A DNA stretch of 24,964 nt from an uncultured Bacilli bacterium (GTDB taxonomy: Bacteria; Bacillota_I; Bacilli_A; RF39; UBA660). The notes beneath the pieces are model-generated. The model had not been told where the DNA came from, did no database searches, and saw only the letters and a list, made by a program, of their open reading frames with translations. Each line of letters starts with the position of its first letter. Positions within the stretch are counted from its first letter, which is position 1. The position numbers were made by a program, and so were the translations under genes. Location of the stretch: contig CAKOKM010000018.1 of NCBI GenBank assembly GCA_934091015.1, positions 1 to 24,964 on the forward strand, in the 5' to 3' direction. This document shows positions 7,173-15,500 of the stretch, in pieces.

Positions 7173-8492
7173 TTAATTGCCTTCTAAATTTATCATTATA
7201 TCCTTTTTTAGTATCTCATTTAATTTGATAATTGAAAAAATATAAATTATTAAAGAAATTAAAATATAAATTATTATGATTGAAACATATGGTATCTCAA
7301 AATTTTGTCCAAAGAAGAAATAACCTGAAAATAAATTATTAGATAGAAATATTAATAATAAATAATATAAAATTAAACTTAGTACATAGCTTATTAAATA
7401 GATTATTGTATTATCTAATAATTCTATATTAATAATTTGTTTTTTTCTAAAACCAGTTGCTTGTAATATGGCAAAATTAATCGTTTTATTAATACACTTT
7501 TTATTTATGTTTAATAATATAATAGTTACTGTCAGAATCATTGTTACTAAGGAAATTATAGTAGGATACATATATGATGTTGAATTTATTTTTATTTCTC
7601 CCTTTATTGATGTATCATAACCATTTTCTTGCAATTTATTAATAATACTTGAAACATTATCTTTAGAATCGACAGTTAATACTCTTCCATGATATGGCAT
7701 GCAAATTGTTTCTTTATTTAAACCATTCCCAATTGTTGTGTATGATTCACAGTCTCTAAATAAATCATAAGTCTCAAAAGTGGTATAACAAGTATCCATA
7801 CTGTCAAAACTATATTTATTATCATATGTGCCAACTAATTTTAATTTAATATCATTATTATATCTAGAATTTTTTACATCAATATTAGTACCAGTATTCC
7901 ATCTATATTCAACTAAGTCATACATGTTACCTAATTCCTTATTAGTATCAATTATTTTATTTGGTTCAATTATATTCATATTAAGTATAGATTTAGTTAA
8001 GGCATAAGGATATAATTTTGTAGGGCAAACTATTTCTCCTTTTTTCGGATAATTTCCATTTATTAATTTTATATTATCTTTATTATAAATAACTTTAATA
8101 TTTATTTCTTTAGGATTATCTTGATTTTCATAACCTTTAAATCTTAAAAGTACTTCGTCATTTATTTTAATAGGTAAATTTGATATTACATGTTTATAAT
8201 TAGATAAATTATCATATTCTTCTTTATAAATGTTATTATGTTCTGTTGAAGAAATGTAATTTATATACTCATTTATATTGTTAAAAGAAGGTGTTTTTCT
8301 TATTACTTCAATATTTAAATCTTTCATATAATTTGTTTTTATATATCTCTCTGATTTTATTGTAAAATCTAAAAAAGTTAATGCAAAAAATAAGATTACC
8401 ATAAGTAATGTACTAATTAATGTTAAAATTATATTTCTTGTATTAATTAGGTTTCTTTTGATATAATTAAAAATAGTGAATCTATTTTTCAT
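7173..8492 (-). CDS. FtsX/MacB-like ABC permease (4 TM)
   Basis: A 439-residue permease with the topology TM1 (about 17-42), a large extracytoplasmic domain (about 45-310), then TM2 (about 312-330), TM3 (about 362-385) and TM4 (about 402-428). A loop reading NFAILQATGFRKKQI is the usual FtsX coupling region between TM2 and TM3. The start overlaps the end of the ATPase gene by 11 bases. With the MacB/LolD-type ATPase this should form a mechanotransmission-type transporter, the class that handles bacteriocins, antimicrobial peptides or lipoproteins rather than small nutrients. The extracytoplasmic domain is not one I recognise. Confidence 0.8.
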   Translation of the reverse strand: MKNRFTIFNYIKRNLINTRNIILTLISTLLMVILFFALTFLDFTIKSERYIKTNYMKDLNIEVIRKTPSFNNINEYINYISSTEHNNIYKEEYDNLSNYKHVISNLPIKINDEVLLRFKGYENQDNPKEINIKVIYNKDNIKLINGNYPKKGEIVCPTKLYPYALTKSILNMNIIEPNKIIDTNKELGNMYDLVEYRWNTGTNIDVKNSRYNNDIKLKLVGTYDNKYSFDSMDTCYTTFETYDLFRDCESYTTIGNGLNKETICMPYHGRVLTVDSKDNVSSIINKLQENGYDTSIKGEIKINSTSYMYPTIISLVTMILTVTIILLNINKKCINKTINFAILQATGFRKKQIINIELLDNTIIYLISYVLSLILYYLLLIFLSNNLFSGYFFFGQNFEIPYVSIIIIYILISLIIYIFSIIKLNEILKKDIMINLEGN

Positions 8493-9165
8493 TTTTAATA
8501 CTCAACTTTCCTTTTGATATGTATAATATTTCATCAGCATATTTCTTTACTTCATTTGAATGACTAACAACAATTACACATTTAGTTTCACTTAATTTTT
8601 TTAGTAAATTAAAAACAATTTTTTCATTTTCTTCATCTAAATTTCCGGTAGGTTCATCACATAATATGATTTTAGGATTATTAGCTAAAGATCTTGCAAT
8701 AGCTACTCTTTGTTGTTCTCCTCCGGATAATTCTTTTGGCTTATGATTTAATCTATTTGATAAACCTAATTCTTTTAATAGTGACGTTGCTTTTGCAATT
8801 CTATCTTCTGATTTTATACTTTTATTAATCGTCATAGGTAAGCATACGTTTTCTAACGCTGTTAAATTTTCTTCTAAATAAAACTGTTGGAATACAAACC
8901 CGATATTTTTCATTCGTTCATAAGCAAGTTTATCTAGTGATAATTCTTTAATATTAACATTATTAAGAATATACTTGCCACTTGTATAATTAGTTAATAA
9001 TCCTAAAATATTTATTAATGTTGATTTTCCTGAACCAGAATGTCCCATAATTGCGTAAAATTTATTTTCTTTAAAAGAAATTGTTACGTTATTAAGAGCA
9101 TTTACTTTTTCATTTTTTAATGAATATATTTTAGTAATATTATTAAGTTTTATTATTTCATTCAT
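8482..9165 (-). CDS. ABC transporter ATP-binding protein (LolD/MacB type)
   Basis: A 227-residue ATPase that powers the two adjacent permeases. Walker A GHSGSGKST is at 41-49, Q-loop in VFQQF (91-95), signature LSGGEQQR at 146-153, Walker B IILCDEP at 166-172 with EPTGNLD, and the switch His in VVSHS. These are features of the LolD/MacB/SalX subfamily. GGAG precedes the ATG by about seven bases, and a good promoter lies just upstream (9185-9213). It heads the three-gene operon 9165 to 6551, which is divergent from the small secreted protein at 9325. Confidence 0.93.
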   Translation of the reverse strand: MNEIIKLNNITKIYSLKNEKVNALNNVTISFKENKFYAIMGHSGSGKSTLINILGLLTNYTSGKYILNNVNIKELSLDKLAYERMKNIGFVFQQFYLEENLTALENVCLPMTINKSIKSEDRIAKATSLLKELGLSNRLNHKPKELSGGEQQRVAIARSLANNPKIILCDEPTGNLDEENEKIVFNLLKKLSETKCVIVVSHSNEVKKYADEILYISKGKLSIKNEK

Positions 9166-9184
9166 AGCTTTCTCCTCTGTATAG

Positions 9185-9213
9185 ATTATAAACTATATAT
9201 AATTATTTAGCAA
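9185..9213 (-). promoter_or_regulatory. Promoter of the ABC exporter operon
   Basis: Minus-strand TTGCTA (9208-9213), 17-base spacer, perfect TATAAT (9185-9190), 20 bases before the ATPase start codon. Confidence 0.7.
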
Positions 9214-9237
9214 TTAAAAAAAAATTAATTGTAGTGA

Positions 9238-9298
9238 ATTTTATTTTTGATAATAAAATGTTATTTTCTAATTGGAAGATATATAAATTATTTTCTAA
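9238..9298. promoter_or_regulatory. Divergent control region: AT palindrome and 11-bp direct repeats
   Basis: Between the divergent ABC operon and the secreted-protein gene lie an 8-bp inverted repeat with a 6-base loop (ATTTTATT...AATAAAAT, 9238-9259) and two exact copies of TTATTTTCTAA at 9261-9271 and 9288-9298, whose starts are 27 bases apart. A possible -10 (TATAAA, 9282-9287) lies between the copies. The repeats could bind a regulator, but the surrounding AT richness makes chance likely. Confidence 0.3.
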
Positions 9299-9324
9299 AA
9301 TTAAAATGATTGGAGGTGTACGTT

Positions 9325-9714
9325 ATGAAAAAAGTTATAATTAAAACAAGTATTATTTTAACTCTATTTAGTATATTTGGTTTAGTATTTGCAGATGCAA
9401 ATAAATCATTTGGATTACAGCCGAATGAAATTTCTTCTAACGGTTACAACTACTTAGGACGACCTTACCCTCAAGCTTGGGTTAAATTTGTTGCAGGTAG
9501 TGGAAGTGCCTTATTTGTTTTGCATAAGGATTATGGATTATATAAAAAAACAATGAGTGAACGAACAAGAAATGTATACGCGAATGTTGAATACAATGAA
9601 CATTATGATAAACTTGGCAGTGGTGATTATAATTTTCTTATATTAAATAAGGGTTCTGATAATATATATGGACAATTTGTTTTTTATTCTTCTGAAACAT
9701 ATGAAAATAATTAG
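9325..9714 (+). CDS. Small secreted protein of unknown function (bacteriocin-like candidate)
   Basis: A 129-residue protein whose ATG at 9325 has GGAGGTG six bases upstream; a TTG five codons earlier is an unlikely start. Residues 1-23 form a Sec signal peptide (Lys-rich start, hydrophobic core, VFA before the likely cleavage to DANKS). The mature part of about 106 residues has no cysteine, is rich in Tyr, Gly and Asn, and alternates polar and aromatic residues in a beta-strand pattern (WVKFVAGSGSALFVL, GDYNFLIL, YGQFVFYSS). No lipobox, LPxTG or TM anchor is visible, so it should be released. I do not recognise the family. Its divergent placement next to a peptide-class ABC exporter suggests a secreted effector with the ABC system giving immunity or sensing. 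That is inference only. Confidence 0.75.
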   Translation: MKKVIIKTSIILTLFSIFGLVFADANKSFGLQPNEISSNGYNYLGRPYPQAWVKFVAGSGSALFVLHKDYGLYKKTMSERTRNVYANVEYNEHYDKLGSGDYNFLILNKGSDNIYGQFVFYSSETYENN

Positions 9715-9747
9715 TATTAAACTTAATCAATTATTATTCACATCCTG

Positions 9748-9785
9748 ATTATTTAATATCGTGATAAAAAGATGAATTAAATAAT
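9748..9785. repeat. AT-only inverted repeat downstream of the secreted-protein gene
   Basis: Perfect 10-bp arms ATTATTTAAT (9748-9757) and ATTAAATAAT (9776-9785) with an 18-base loop, in the 3' region before the main terminator. It may form a weak mRNA hairpin. Function unknown. Confidence 0.35.
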
Positions 9786-9800
9786 TTTTAATTCTATAAT

Positions 9801-9840
9801 AAATAGTGTTGGTGATAAAATCACTGACACTATTTTATTT
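9801..9840 (+). terminator. Strong terminator of the secreted-protein gene
   Basis: A 15-bp hairpin (9801-9815 with 9821-9835; two G-T pairs) with a 5-base loop TAAAA, followed by TATTT. It may also work for the converging minus-strand transcript. Confidence 0.85.
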
Positions 9841-9866
9841 AAAAAAGAGTCACATTCAGAAACTCT
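9841..9866 (-). terminator. Terminator overlapping the end of the 9865 gene
   Basis: 5-bp stem AGAGT / ACTCT (9846-9850 and 9862-9866) with an 11-base loop, followed by six T's on the minus strand. It overlaps the stop codon of the minus-strand gene. Confidence 0.5.
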
Positions 9867-11439
9867 AATTTATTTTAGTAATATTTATAATATCTTCTTC
9901 TTGAAGATAAGATACTTTTAATTTATCGCCATTATTTATAAATGGAAGGTTATCTGATAATTCAATGGATGCTTTATATTTTTGATTGTTTGAATCAATA
10001 ATATAATAATATGTTGTTCCATTTATTACGCTAGATTTTATAGATTTAATTATTATTTCTTTTGATATATCTTCGCTATTTTGAGTTAGTTTAACATTTT
10101 TTAAATAGTTATTTGCTGCTTCATTTATACCTTTTGATGAATCGGTTACGATTACTTTTTGATAATCTTTTACATCAACAAAACCATACATTTTAACTAA
10201 TCCGGCAGCATCTTTTAAACTTACTAAATAGGTTGGATTACCTTTAAGATTAATTAATAATGGGAAGGTAGATTTATATTTCATTTGTTGAACTGCACCT
10301 TCTGCTGATGCCATGGCACTATACTCTTCGGCTCCGGGTACACTATAAAAGCTAGTTGCACCAGTTCTCATATTAGTTAGTATGAAACCAAGATTTGATT
10401 CATCATTTACGATAGAGGTTAATCCAGTATAAAGATATATATCGTCGTTCATAGCTAGATAGTTATATCCATCAGTTGTGTTTACGACATTCTTTTGAGA
10501 AAAGATGCTATTTAAGAAACCATTTTGATATGTTCCCCAGTCATCAACTTGTTCTATTATTAGGTTAGCATTAAAGGCGATATCAATCCATGTTGGAATA
10601 TTTCCGATAAGATATTCTTCACTTTCTCCTGTTATAGCATTTAAAATTATTACACCTTCAACTTTAGCACGCATATTTATAGCACTATATTTAAGAACAG
10701 GCATTACCCAATATGGATTACCTTCATTATCAATTTCAAATGATATATTACCAAAATTTTTTGTTGGATATTTAAATCTTAATTTACGATAAACATTATC
10801 ATTAAATAAGCCTGATTCAACATATTTCATTCCTTTGTCTAGTCTAATTAGTTCTGATTTTCCAGTTGTACTATCAACAGTTATATACCCCTTTACTCCT
10901 TCTTTACGATTAGTTAACCATTTTATAGGAGATGCATATTCTAAAGGTGTTACTCTAATTATTTTATTGTTATAGTTTATTTGAGTATAGATATTTGATA
11001 CGTCATATTGACTTACTAAATCACTCATTTGTCCCATAACACGGTCTCCTAGCGCTTTACTACTTGTTTTATCTAACAATGGTAATTTTGAAAAATCTAC
11101 TTCTTTAATATCAGTGTTAAATTCTTTAGTAGTATCTACTTCAATCCGATTTGCATATTTTGATGCCATGAATAAAGGACTTTCTATAAAGTTCCATAAC
11201 ATAGTTAAAACTAATATGGATGGTACTGCAAGTAATAAATAATTTAATTTGACCATTCTTCGATCATTTCTAATAAATCTTTTTAGGTTAAATATTAAAC
11301 TTATTCCATAATAAAATAGGATTATAAAGATTATAAATAAATACAAGCTAATATTATGGATATTTAAAGCAGGTAAGAATAAGTAATAATAAATAAACGC
11401 AAAAAGTATAGTTAAAATAATACTTAATATTTTTTTCAT
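9865..11439 (-). CDS. Membrane-anchored extracytoplasmic protein of unknown function
   Basis: A 524-residue protein with three N-terminal TM segments (about 5-24, 29-49 and 66-86) and a large domain of about 430 residues that should face outside. I chose the ATG at 11439 because GGAGG lies five bases upstream; a TTG four codons earlier is unlikely. The outer domain contains repeated stretches such as GYITVDSTTGKSELIRLD and VEGVIILNAITGESEEYLIG, which recall PepSY-like modules, but I cannot name the family. The last part (EDISKEIIIKSIKSS...YKASIELSDNLPFINNGDKLKVSY) looks like a small beta-barrel. It is divergent from the radical SAM gene, with 65 bases between the starts. A TATAAT at 11456-11461 is a likely -10 with a weak -35. 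Confidence 0.75.
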   Translation of the reverse strand: MKKILSIILTILFAFIYYYLFLPALNIHNISLYLFIIFIILFYYGISLIFNLKRFIRNDRRMVKLNYLLLAVPSILVLTMLWNFIESPLFMASKYANRIEVDTTKEFNTDIKEVDFSKLPLLDKTSSKALGDRVMGQMSDLVSQYDVSNIYTQINYNNKIIRVTPLEYASPIKWLTNRKEGVKGYITVDSTTGKSELIRLDKGMKYVESGLFNDNVYRKLRFKYPTKNFGNISFEIDNEGNPYWVMPVLKYSAINMRAKVEGVIILNAITGESEEYLIGNIPTWIDIAFNANLIIEQVDDWGTYQNGFLNSIFSQKNVVNTTDGYNYLAMNDDIYLYTGLTSIVNDESNLGFILTNMRTGATSFYSVPGAEEYSAMASAEGAVQQMKYKSTFPLLINLKGNPTYLVSLKDAAGLVKMYGFVDVKDYQKVIVTDSSKGINEAANNYLKNVKLTQNSEDISKEIIIKSIKSSVINGTTYYYIIDSNNQKYKASIELSDNLPFINNGDKLKVSYLQEEDIINITKIN

Positions 11440-11479
11440 ATGTTCCTCCAATTTTATTATATCAAGAAAAATTAGAATG

Positions 11480-11488
11480 TGATAGAAT
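11480..11488 (+). promoter_or_regulatory. Extended -10 promoter of the radical SAM gene
   Basis: TGATAGAAT is a TGn-extended -10. It places transcription start at about 11495-11497, on or next to an in-frame GTG at 11496 and only nine bases before the ATG at 11505. That leaves no room for a normal leader. Confidence 0.45.
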
Positions 11489-11504
11489 ATTATTTGTGAT
11501 TGGT

Positions 11505-12407
11505 ATGATGTACTATAATAATTTAAGTGATTTTTATAAGAATAAATTTGGATGTAAAGTTGTTAAACTTTCTTTTGATGGTGGATTTAGTTGTCCTAAT
11601 AGGGTTAATGGCTCTGGTGGATGTATTTTTTGTTCAGGTTCTTATGAGTTTGCAGGAGATAGAAATAAGTCTTTAGAAGAACAATATCAAGAACAAAGAA
11701 TAGTGATGGATAAAAAATGGCCTAATGCGAAGTATATAGCTTATTTTGGTTCTTTTACTAATACTTTTGATACACTTGATAATTTAAAGAAAAGATTTGA
11801 AAAGGTCTTAAGTTTTGATAATGTGATTGGTTTATCAATTGGAACAAGAAGTGATTCAATTAGTAGTGAATGTTTTGAGTATTTAAGTGAGCTTAATAAA
11901 AGAACTTTTTTAACAGTTGAACTAGGGTTACAGTCTTCTTTTAATCGAACTTTAAAGTATATTAATAGAGGTCATGATATAGAGAATTTTGATAGCTGTG
12001 TTAGAAAACTAAAAGAACTAAATATCAATGTGGTTGTACATATTATTGATGGTCTTCCAGGTGAAACTGAAGATATGATGCTAGATACAGTTAGACATTT
12101 AAATAAACTTGATATAAATGGGATTAAAATTCATAATTTATTTGTGGTTAAAAATACATTACTTGGTAAAATGTATGAGGATAAACCTTTTAAATTACTT
12201 GAAAAAGATGAATATATTGATTTACTTGTTAAACAAATAAGAATTTTAAAACCTAGTATTGTAGTTCATAGATTAACTGGTGATCCTAGAAAAGAAGATT
12301 TGATTGCTCCTTTATGGGCTGTTAAAAAAATTGATGTTTTAAATGGGGTTGTTAAGAAACTTAAGAAAGATAAGGCTTATCAAGGGATTGATTATAAAGA
12401 AAATTAG
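11505..12407 (+). CDS. Radical SAM protein, TIGR01212 (YtqA/YhcC) family
   Basis: A protein of about 300 residues of the YtqA/YhcC radical SAM family. The family signature FDGGFSCPNR...GGCIFC carries the three cysteines that hold the 4Fe-4S cluster, with the wider spacing typical of this group rather than CxxxCxxC. Later family blocks include YFGSFTNTF, GLSIGTRSD, ELGLQS, GLPGETEDMM and KIHNLFVVKNT, and the TIM-barrel length is complete. The biochemical role is not established to my knowledge; a tRNA-modification role has been suggested. No Shine-Dalgarno precedes ATG 11505, ATG 11508 or the in-frame GTG 11496, and the promoter is very close, so translation may be leaderless. It ends in a strong hairpin shared with the converging pepO gene. 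Confidence 0.88.
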   Translation: MMYYNNLSDFYKNKFGCKVVKLSFDGGFSCPNRVNGSGGCIFCSGSYEFAGDRNKSLEEQYQEQRIVMDKKWPNAKYIAYFGSFTNTFDTLDNLKKRFEKVLSFDNVIGLSIGTRSDSISSECFEYLSELNKRTFLTVELGLQSSFNRTLKYINRGHDIENFDSCVRKLKELNINVVVHIIDGLPGETEDMMLDTVRHLNKLDINGIKIHNLFVVKNTLLGKMYEDKPFKLLEKDEYIDLLVKQIRILKPSIVVHRLTGDPRKEDLIAPLWAVKKIDVLNGVVKKLKKDKAYQGIDYKEN

Positions 12408-12415
12408 ATAATATT

Positions 12416-12453
12416 AAAAGAGTTAACTTAAGACCAAATGTTAACTCTTTTTT
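12416..12453 (+). terminator. Terminator between the radical SAM gene and pepO (likely bidirectional)
   Basis: Perfect 12-bp stem AAAAGAGTTAAC / GTTAACTCTTTT (12416-12427 and 12440-12451) with a 12-base loop. Six T's follow on the plus strand (12448-12453) and four T's on the minus strand within the stem. The 12428 stop codon lies in the loop. Confidence 0.85.
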
Positions 12454-14362
12454 CTGATTCAATATACATTAAATCTTTTGAATCTATTTTATATGTTTCA
12501 TAAAATTTATTTGTTGATGATAATACTCCGTTTACTCTTATTTCATTAGGTGAATGAGTATCAATTAGGCTTTGCAATACTTTTGTGCTTTTACTATAAT
12601 TATTAGCCCAAACTTTAGCAAATGATTCGTAGGTTGTTTGATAATCTTCTTTTTTTGCATTATTTTTTATTAAGATATTTGTAATGCATTCCATAGCGCC
12701 TAAATCAGCAATGTTTTCGCCAATTGTGCGAGTTCCGTTATTAGAAACATTATGAATAATTTCGTAGTTGTTATAGTACTCGATAACTTTATTTTGAATT
12801 TCTTGATATTTTTCTTGGCTTGATGTGGTGTACCAATTATTAAGTAAGCCATTTTCATCAAATTTTGAACCATTATTATCAAATGCATGAGATATTTCAT
12901 GAGCTATTATGAAACCAATACTTCCAAGATTTTCATATTTATTGTTAATATCTTTAATTACTTTAGTGCTTCCAGTTAAAATATTAATTGAATTTGATGT
13001 AACATCATAATAGGCATTAAATGTATAATCTGGTAGAGCATTAGTCGTAGTAGTTGTATCTAACATTTCGTATGATGCAGATCTCACTACTTTGTTAAGA
13101 TTAATAATATTTTTTACTAATGAAATATTACTATCAAAATCATAGTATGAAGAAAAATCTTTAATATAGTTTGTACCAATATTTATTTTAATATTGTTTA
13201 GTTTAGTTACAGCCTTACTTTTTGTTTCATTATCCATCCAAGATGTATTTATCATATCCTCATATTCTTTTATTATTTCATTTGTAAGATTAGAGATATA
13301 ATTTTTAGTATCTTCAGTTAAGTATTTATTGTTGTAATTTTTGGAAATCTCATTTGGATATATTTGTTTAATTAAATCATAAGCTGTTTCTTCTCTAGTA
13401 TATTCTTTACCTAATAAATTTTTATTTAGTTTGGTAAATATTGTTTCATAATTTTCAGTTGTATATTTAGCATATGTTTGAAGTATTTTAATTGTTGCTA
13501 TATTTTTCCATAAAGAAAGATTATTATTTGTTAAATATTTATTTAATTCTTGATATGATTTTTCATCAACTAAACTTAATTTATCTATTTTAGATAGTCC
13601 TAATTCATTAAAATATTTGTTAATATCTAAATTAGTATAAATTTTACTTAACGCTGATTTATCAATAATATTATAGTATTTTTCAGTATTTAATAAATCG
13701 TCTTGTTTTAATGAATTATTAGCTAGATTTGTATAGAAGTCATCGATTTGATTAGTTATATCTAGGGCTTCTCCAGCAGTATAACCATATTCTTTTAATA
13801 ATTTGTTGTTATATAATTTAAAATTATTTTTTACAGTTGTTAAAGTTTCGTTACTATAATAATCTGATGAGTAACCATAATCCATTGGAATTGATGTTAT
13901 ATATAAAATGTTCTTTCCTGTTTTAAAATCTTTCATGATTGATTTAGACATTAATAATTCAATACCTAGTTCTTTTTCTAGTTTTATTGCTTCAGTAATA
14001 AATTCATTAATATTTGTTGTTTTATTGATTTTGTCTATGTATGGCTCTAAATCTTTTAATCCATTCTTGTTACGAGCATCAATATTTAAATATTCATTAT
14101 AGAATTCCTTAATATTTTTTTCTTCACTTGTAGTTGAATTGTTTATTATTTCTTTTACGATGTTGTTTGCATCATTAGATATTTCTTTGTTTATATCATC
14201 AATATATGACCAACCATCTTCTTTATCTTTAATTGTTGCTTTATTTATGTATTCATAATAATTATCAATATAATTTTTATTTAAGTAAATAAATGCAGTT
14301 ATTATAGCAACAACAAATATTATTGCATATAGAATATAATTTTTAGTTTTATTTTTAGTCAC
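12428..14362 (-). CDS. pepO: M13-family zinc metallopeptidase, membrane-anchored
   Basis: A 644-residue neprilysin-like endopeptidase that cleaves short peptides at the cell surface. Zinc ligands His488 and His492 are in HEISH, with catalytic Glu489; the third ligand Glu549 is in ENIADLGAME. The substrate-binding block NAYYDVTSNSINIL and the C-terminal block around RVNGVLSSTNKFYETY are those of bacterial PepO. One N-terminal TM (about 9-27) anchors it outside. The start is GTG at 14362 (AGGTG six bases upstream), overlapping the stop of the ABC permease by 8 bases, so it is the last gene of natA-natB-pepO. The overlap implies co-production with the exporter. Typical PepO enzymes are cytoplasmic in lactococci, so the anchor is notable. 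Confidence 0.93.
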   Translation of the reverse strand: MTKNKTKNYILYAIIFVVAIITAFIYLNKNYIDNYYEYINKATIKDKEDGWSYIDDINKEISNDANNIVKEIINNSTTSEEKNIKEFYNEYLNIDARNKNGLKDLEPYIDKINKTTNINEFITEAIKLEKELGIELLMSKSIMKDFKTGKNILYITSIPMDYGYSSDYYSNETLTTVKNNFKLYNNKLLKEYGYTAGEALDITNQIDDFYTNLANNSLKQDDLLNTEKYYNIIDKSALSKIYTNLDINKYFNELGLSKIDKLSLVDEKSYQELNKYLTNNNLSLWKNIATIKILQTYAKYTTENYETIFTKLNKNLLGKEYTREETAYDLIKQIYPNEISKNYNNKYLTEDTKNYISNLTNEIIKEYEDMINTSWMDNETKSKAVTKLNNIKINIGTNYIKDFSSYYDFDSNISLVKNIINLNKVVRSASYEMLDTTTTTNALPDYTFNAYYDVTSNSINILTGSTKVIKDINNKYENLGSIGFIIAHEISHAFDNNGSKFDENGLLNNWYTTSSQEKYQEIQNKVIEYYNNYEIIHNVSNNGTRTIGENIADLGAMECITNILIKNNAKKEDYQTTYESFAKVWANNYSKSTKVLQSLIDTHSPNEIRVNGVLSSTNKFYETYKIDSKDLMYIESEKRVNIWS

Positions 14363-15500
14363 CGAACAACACCTTCTCTTGATTATATTTTTTTATTATT
14401 AGAAATACGGTTATGGCAGATAATATGAGTGTACTTATAATCGTCATTAAAATATTTATAGTATTAAAGTTATTTGAGAATATATCCATAAGAATTTGAA
14501 CACAGTTGACAATTGGAATTGCATAGTAAATTAAACTATCAGTTGAAATACTTAAGATGTTTGTAAATAAAGGTATCATTGATAGGTATTGTAATATAGC
14601 AAGTTTGATTCCGGCTTCTTTAGCTGTTTTTGTATTAGCAACCAGGATGGTTGCAAGTGTTGAAATTACAAGTGATGATGCTAAACTAACACATAATCCG
14701 ATTAAGATACTTTTAGCTGATATAGAAATATTCAAATTGCTAAATGATACAAAATAATGACTTGAAATAACTAATGTTAATAATACAGATAGAAATTCAA
14801 TTATAGAAGCAGCAGCACTGGCAATAAAATTAGCTAAATATTTTCCTAATATTAATTCTTTTTGAGATATGGGAAAACTTAATATAGTTTCTAAAGTTCC
14901 ACTTTCTTTTTCGGTAACGGTTGTTGATATTGCCATTGACTGAGACGTTGATATTATTCCAGCAAAGATAAGCATAAATAGGGTTGAATAAATAGTTACA
15001 AGAATAAAGTCGCTACCTTCTAATTCTTTGAATTCATAATTGTATTTGGCAGTTATTTCTTCATAATCAATTCCTTCTCCAGCAACGTATGTTATTAATT
15101 CATTGTTTTTTAATGATTCAAAGTAACCTCTAATTAAATTTTGAAGTTGATAACCATCTTGACTATTATCAGTATAAAAATAATACTTTTTTTCTTCTTT
15201 GTTATAATCGATGTAGGCACTGATATCTTTATCTTTGTAAGAATTTTCCATTTCACTCAAATTATCATATTTAACTGTTTCTAATTGATATTCACTACTT
15301 ACGATGTTTTCGATAATATTTGGTTCAAAGTCAATTCCTACTTTGTATGGTTCTAAAACTTGGTTTTGATCAAACATGACTCCATAAACGATGACAAAGA
15401 ACATTCCAATTAAAGGCATAGCAAGTAAGGTTATAAATGTTTTTTTATCTCTAACGATAGAACGAAGTTCTTTTTTTATTGTTATTTTTATATTATTCAT
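14355..15500 (-). CDS. natB: ABC-2 type transporter permease, NatB-like
   Basis: A 381-residue permease with an N-terminal TM (about 23-43), an outer domain of about 130 residues, and five further TM segments (about 168-370). The cytoplasmic motif SMAISTTVTEKESGTLETILSFPISQKELILGKYLANF is characteristic of the ABC-2/NatB family. The length matches NatB (about 380-390). It overlaps the ATPase by 8 bases and pepO by 8 bases. NatAB of Bacillus exports Na+, but members of this family in other operons export other substrates, so the symbol is by similarity of architecture and the substrate is open. Confidence 0.8.
   Translation of the reverse strand: MNNIKITIKKELRSIVRDKKTFITLLAMPLIGMFFVIVYGVMFDQNQVLEPYKVGIDFEPNIIENIVSSEYQLETVKYDNLSEMENSYKDKDISAYIDYNKEEKKYYFYTDNSQDGYQLQNLIRGYFESLKNNELITYVAGEGIDYEEITAKYNYEFKELEGSDFILVTIYSTLFMLIFAGIISTSQSMAISTTVTEKESGTLETILSFPISQKELILGKYLANFIASAAASIIEFLSVLLTLVISSHYFVSFSNLNISISAKSILIGLCVSLASSLVISTLATILVANTKTAKEAGIKLAILQYLSMIPLFTNILSISTDSLIYYAIPIVNCVQILMDIFSNNFNTINILMTIISTLILSAITVFLIIKKYNQEKVLFGD

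Noticed and set aside
9325..9714. Assignment of the secreted protein directly as lactococcin 972
   Set aside because: Size and secretion fit, but the family's conserved aromatic and Gly motifs are not visible; kept only as a hypothesis.
9748..9785. AT inverted repeat as a terminator or attachment site
   Set aside because: No G-C pairs and an 18-base loop; a much stronger terminator lies just downstream at 9801.
12700..12900. 66-codon minus-strand frame inside pepO
   Set aside because: Lies in another frame of the M13 peptidase, over its zinc-binding region; no independent signals.
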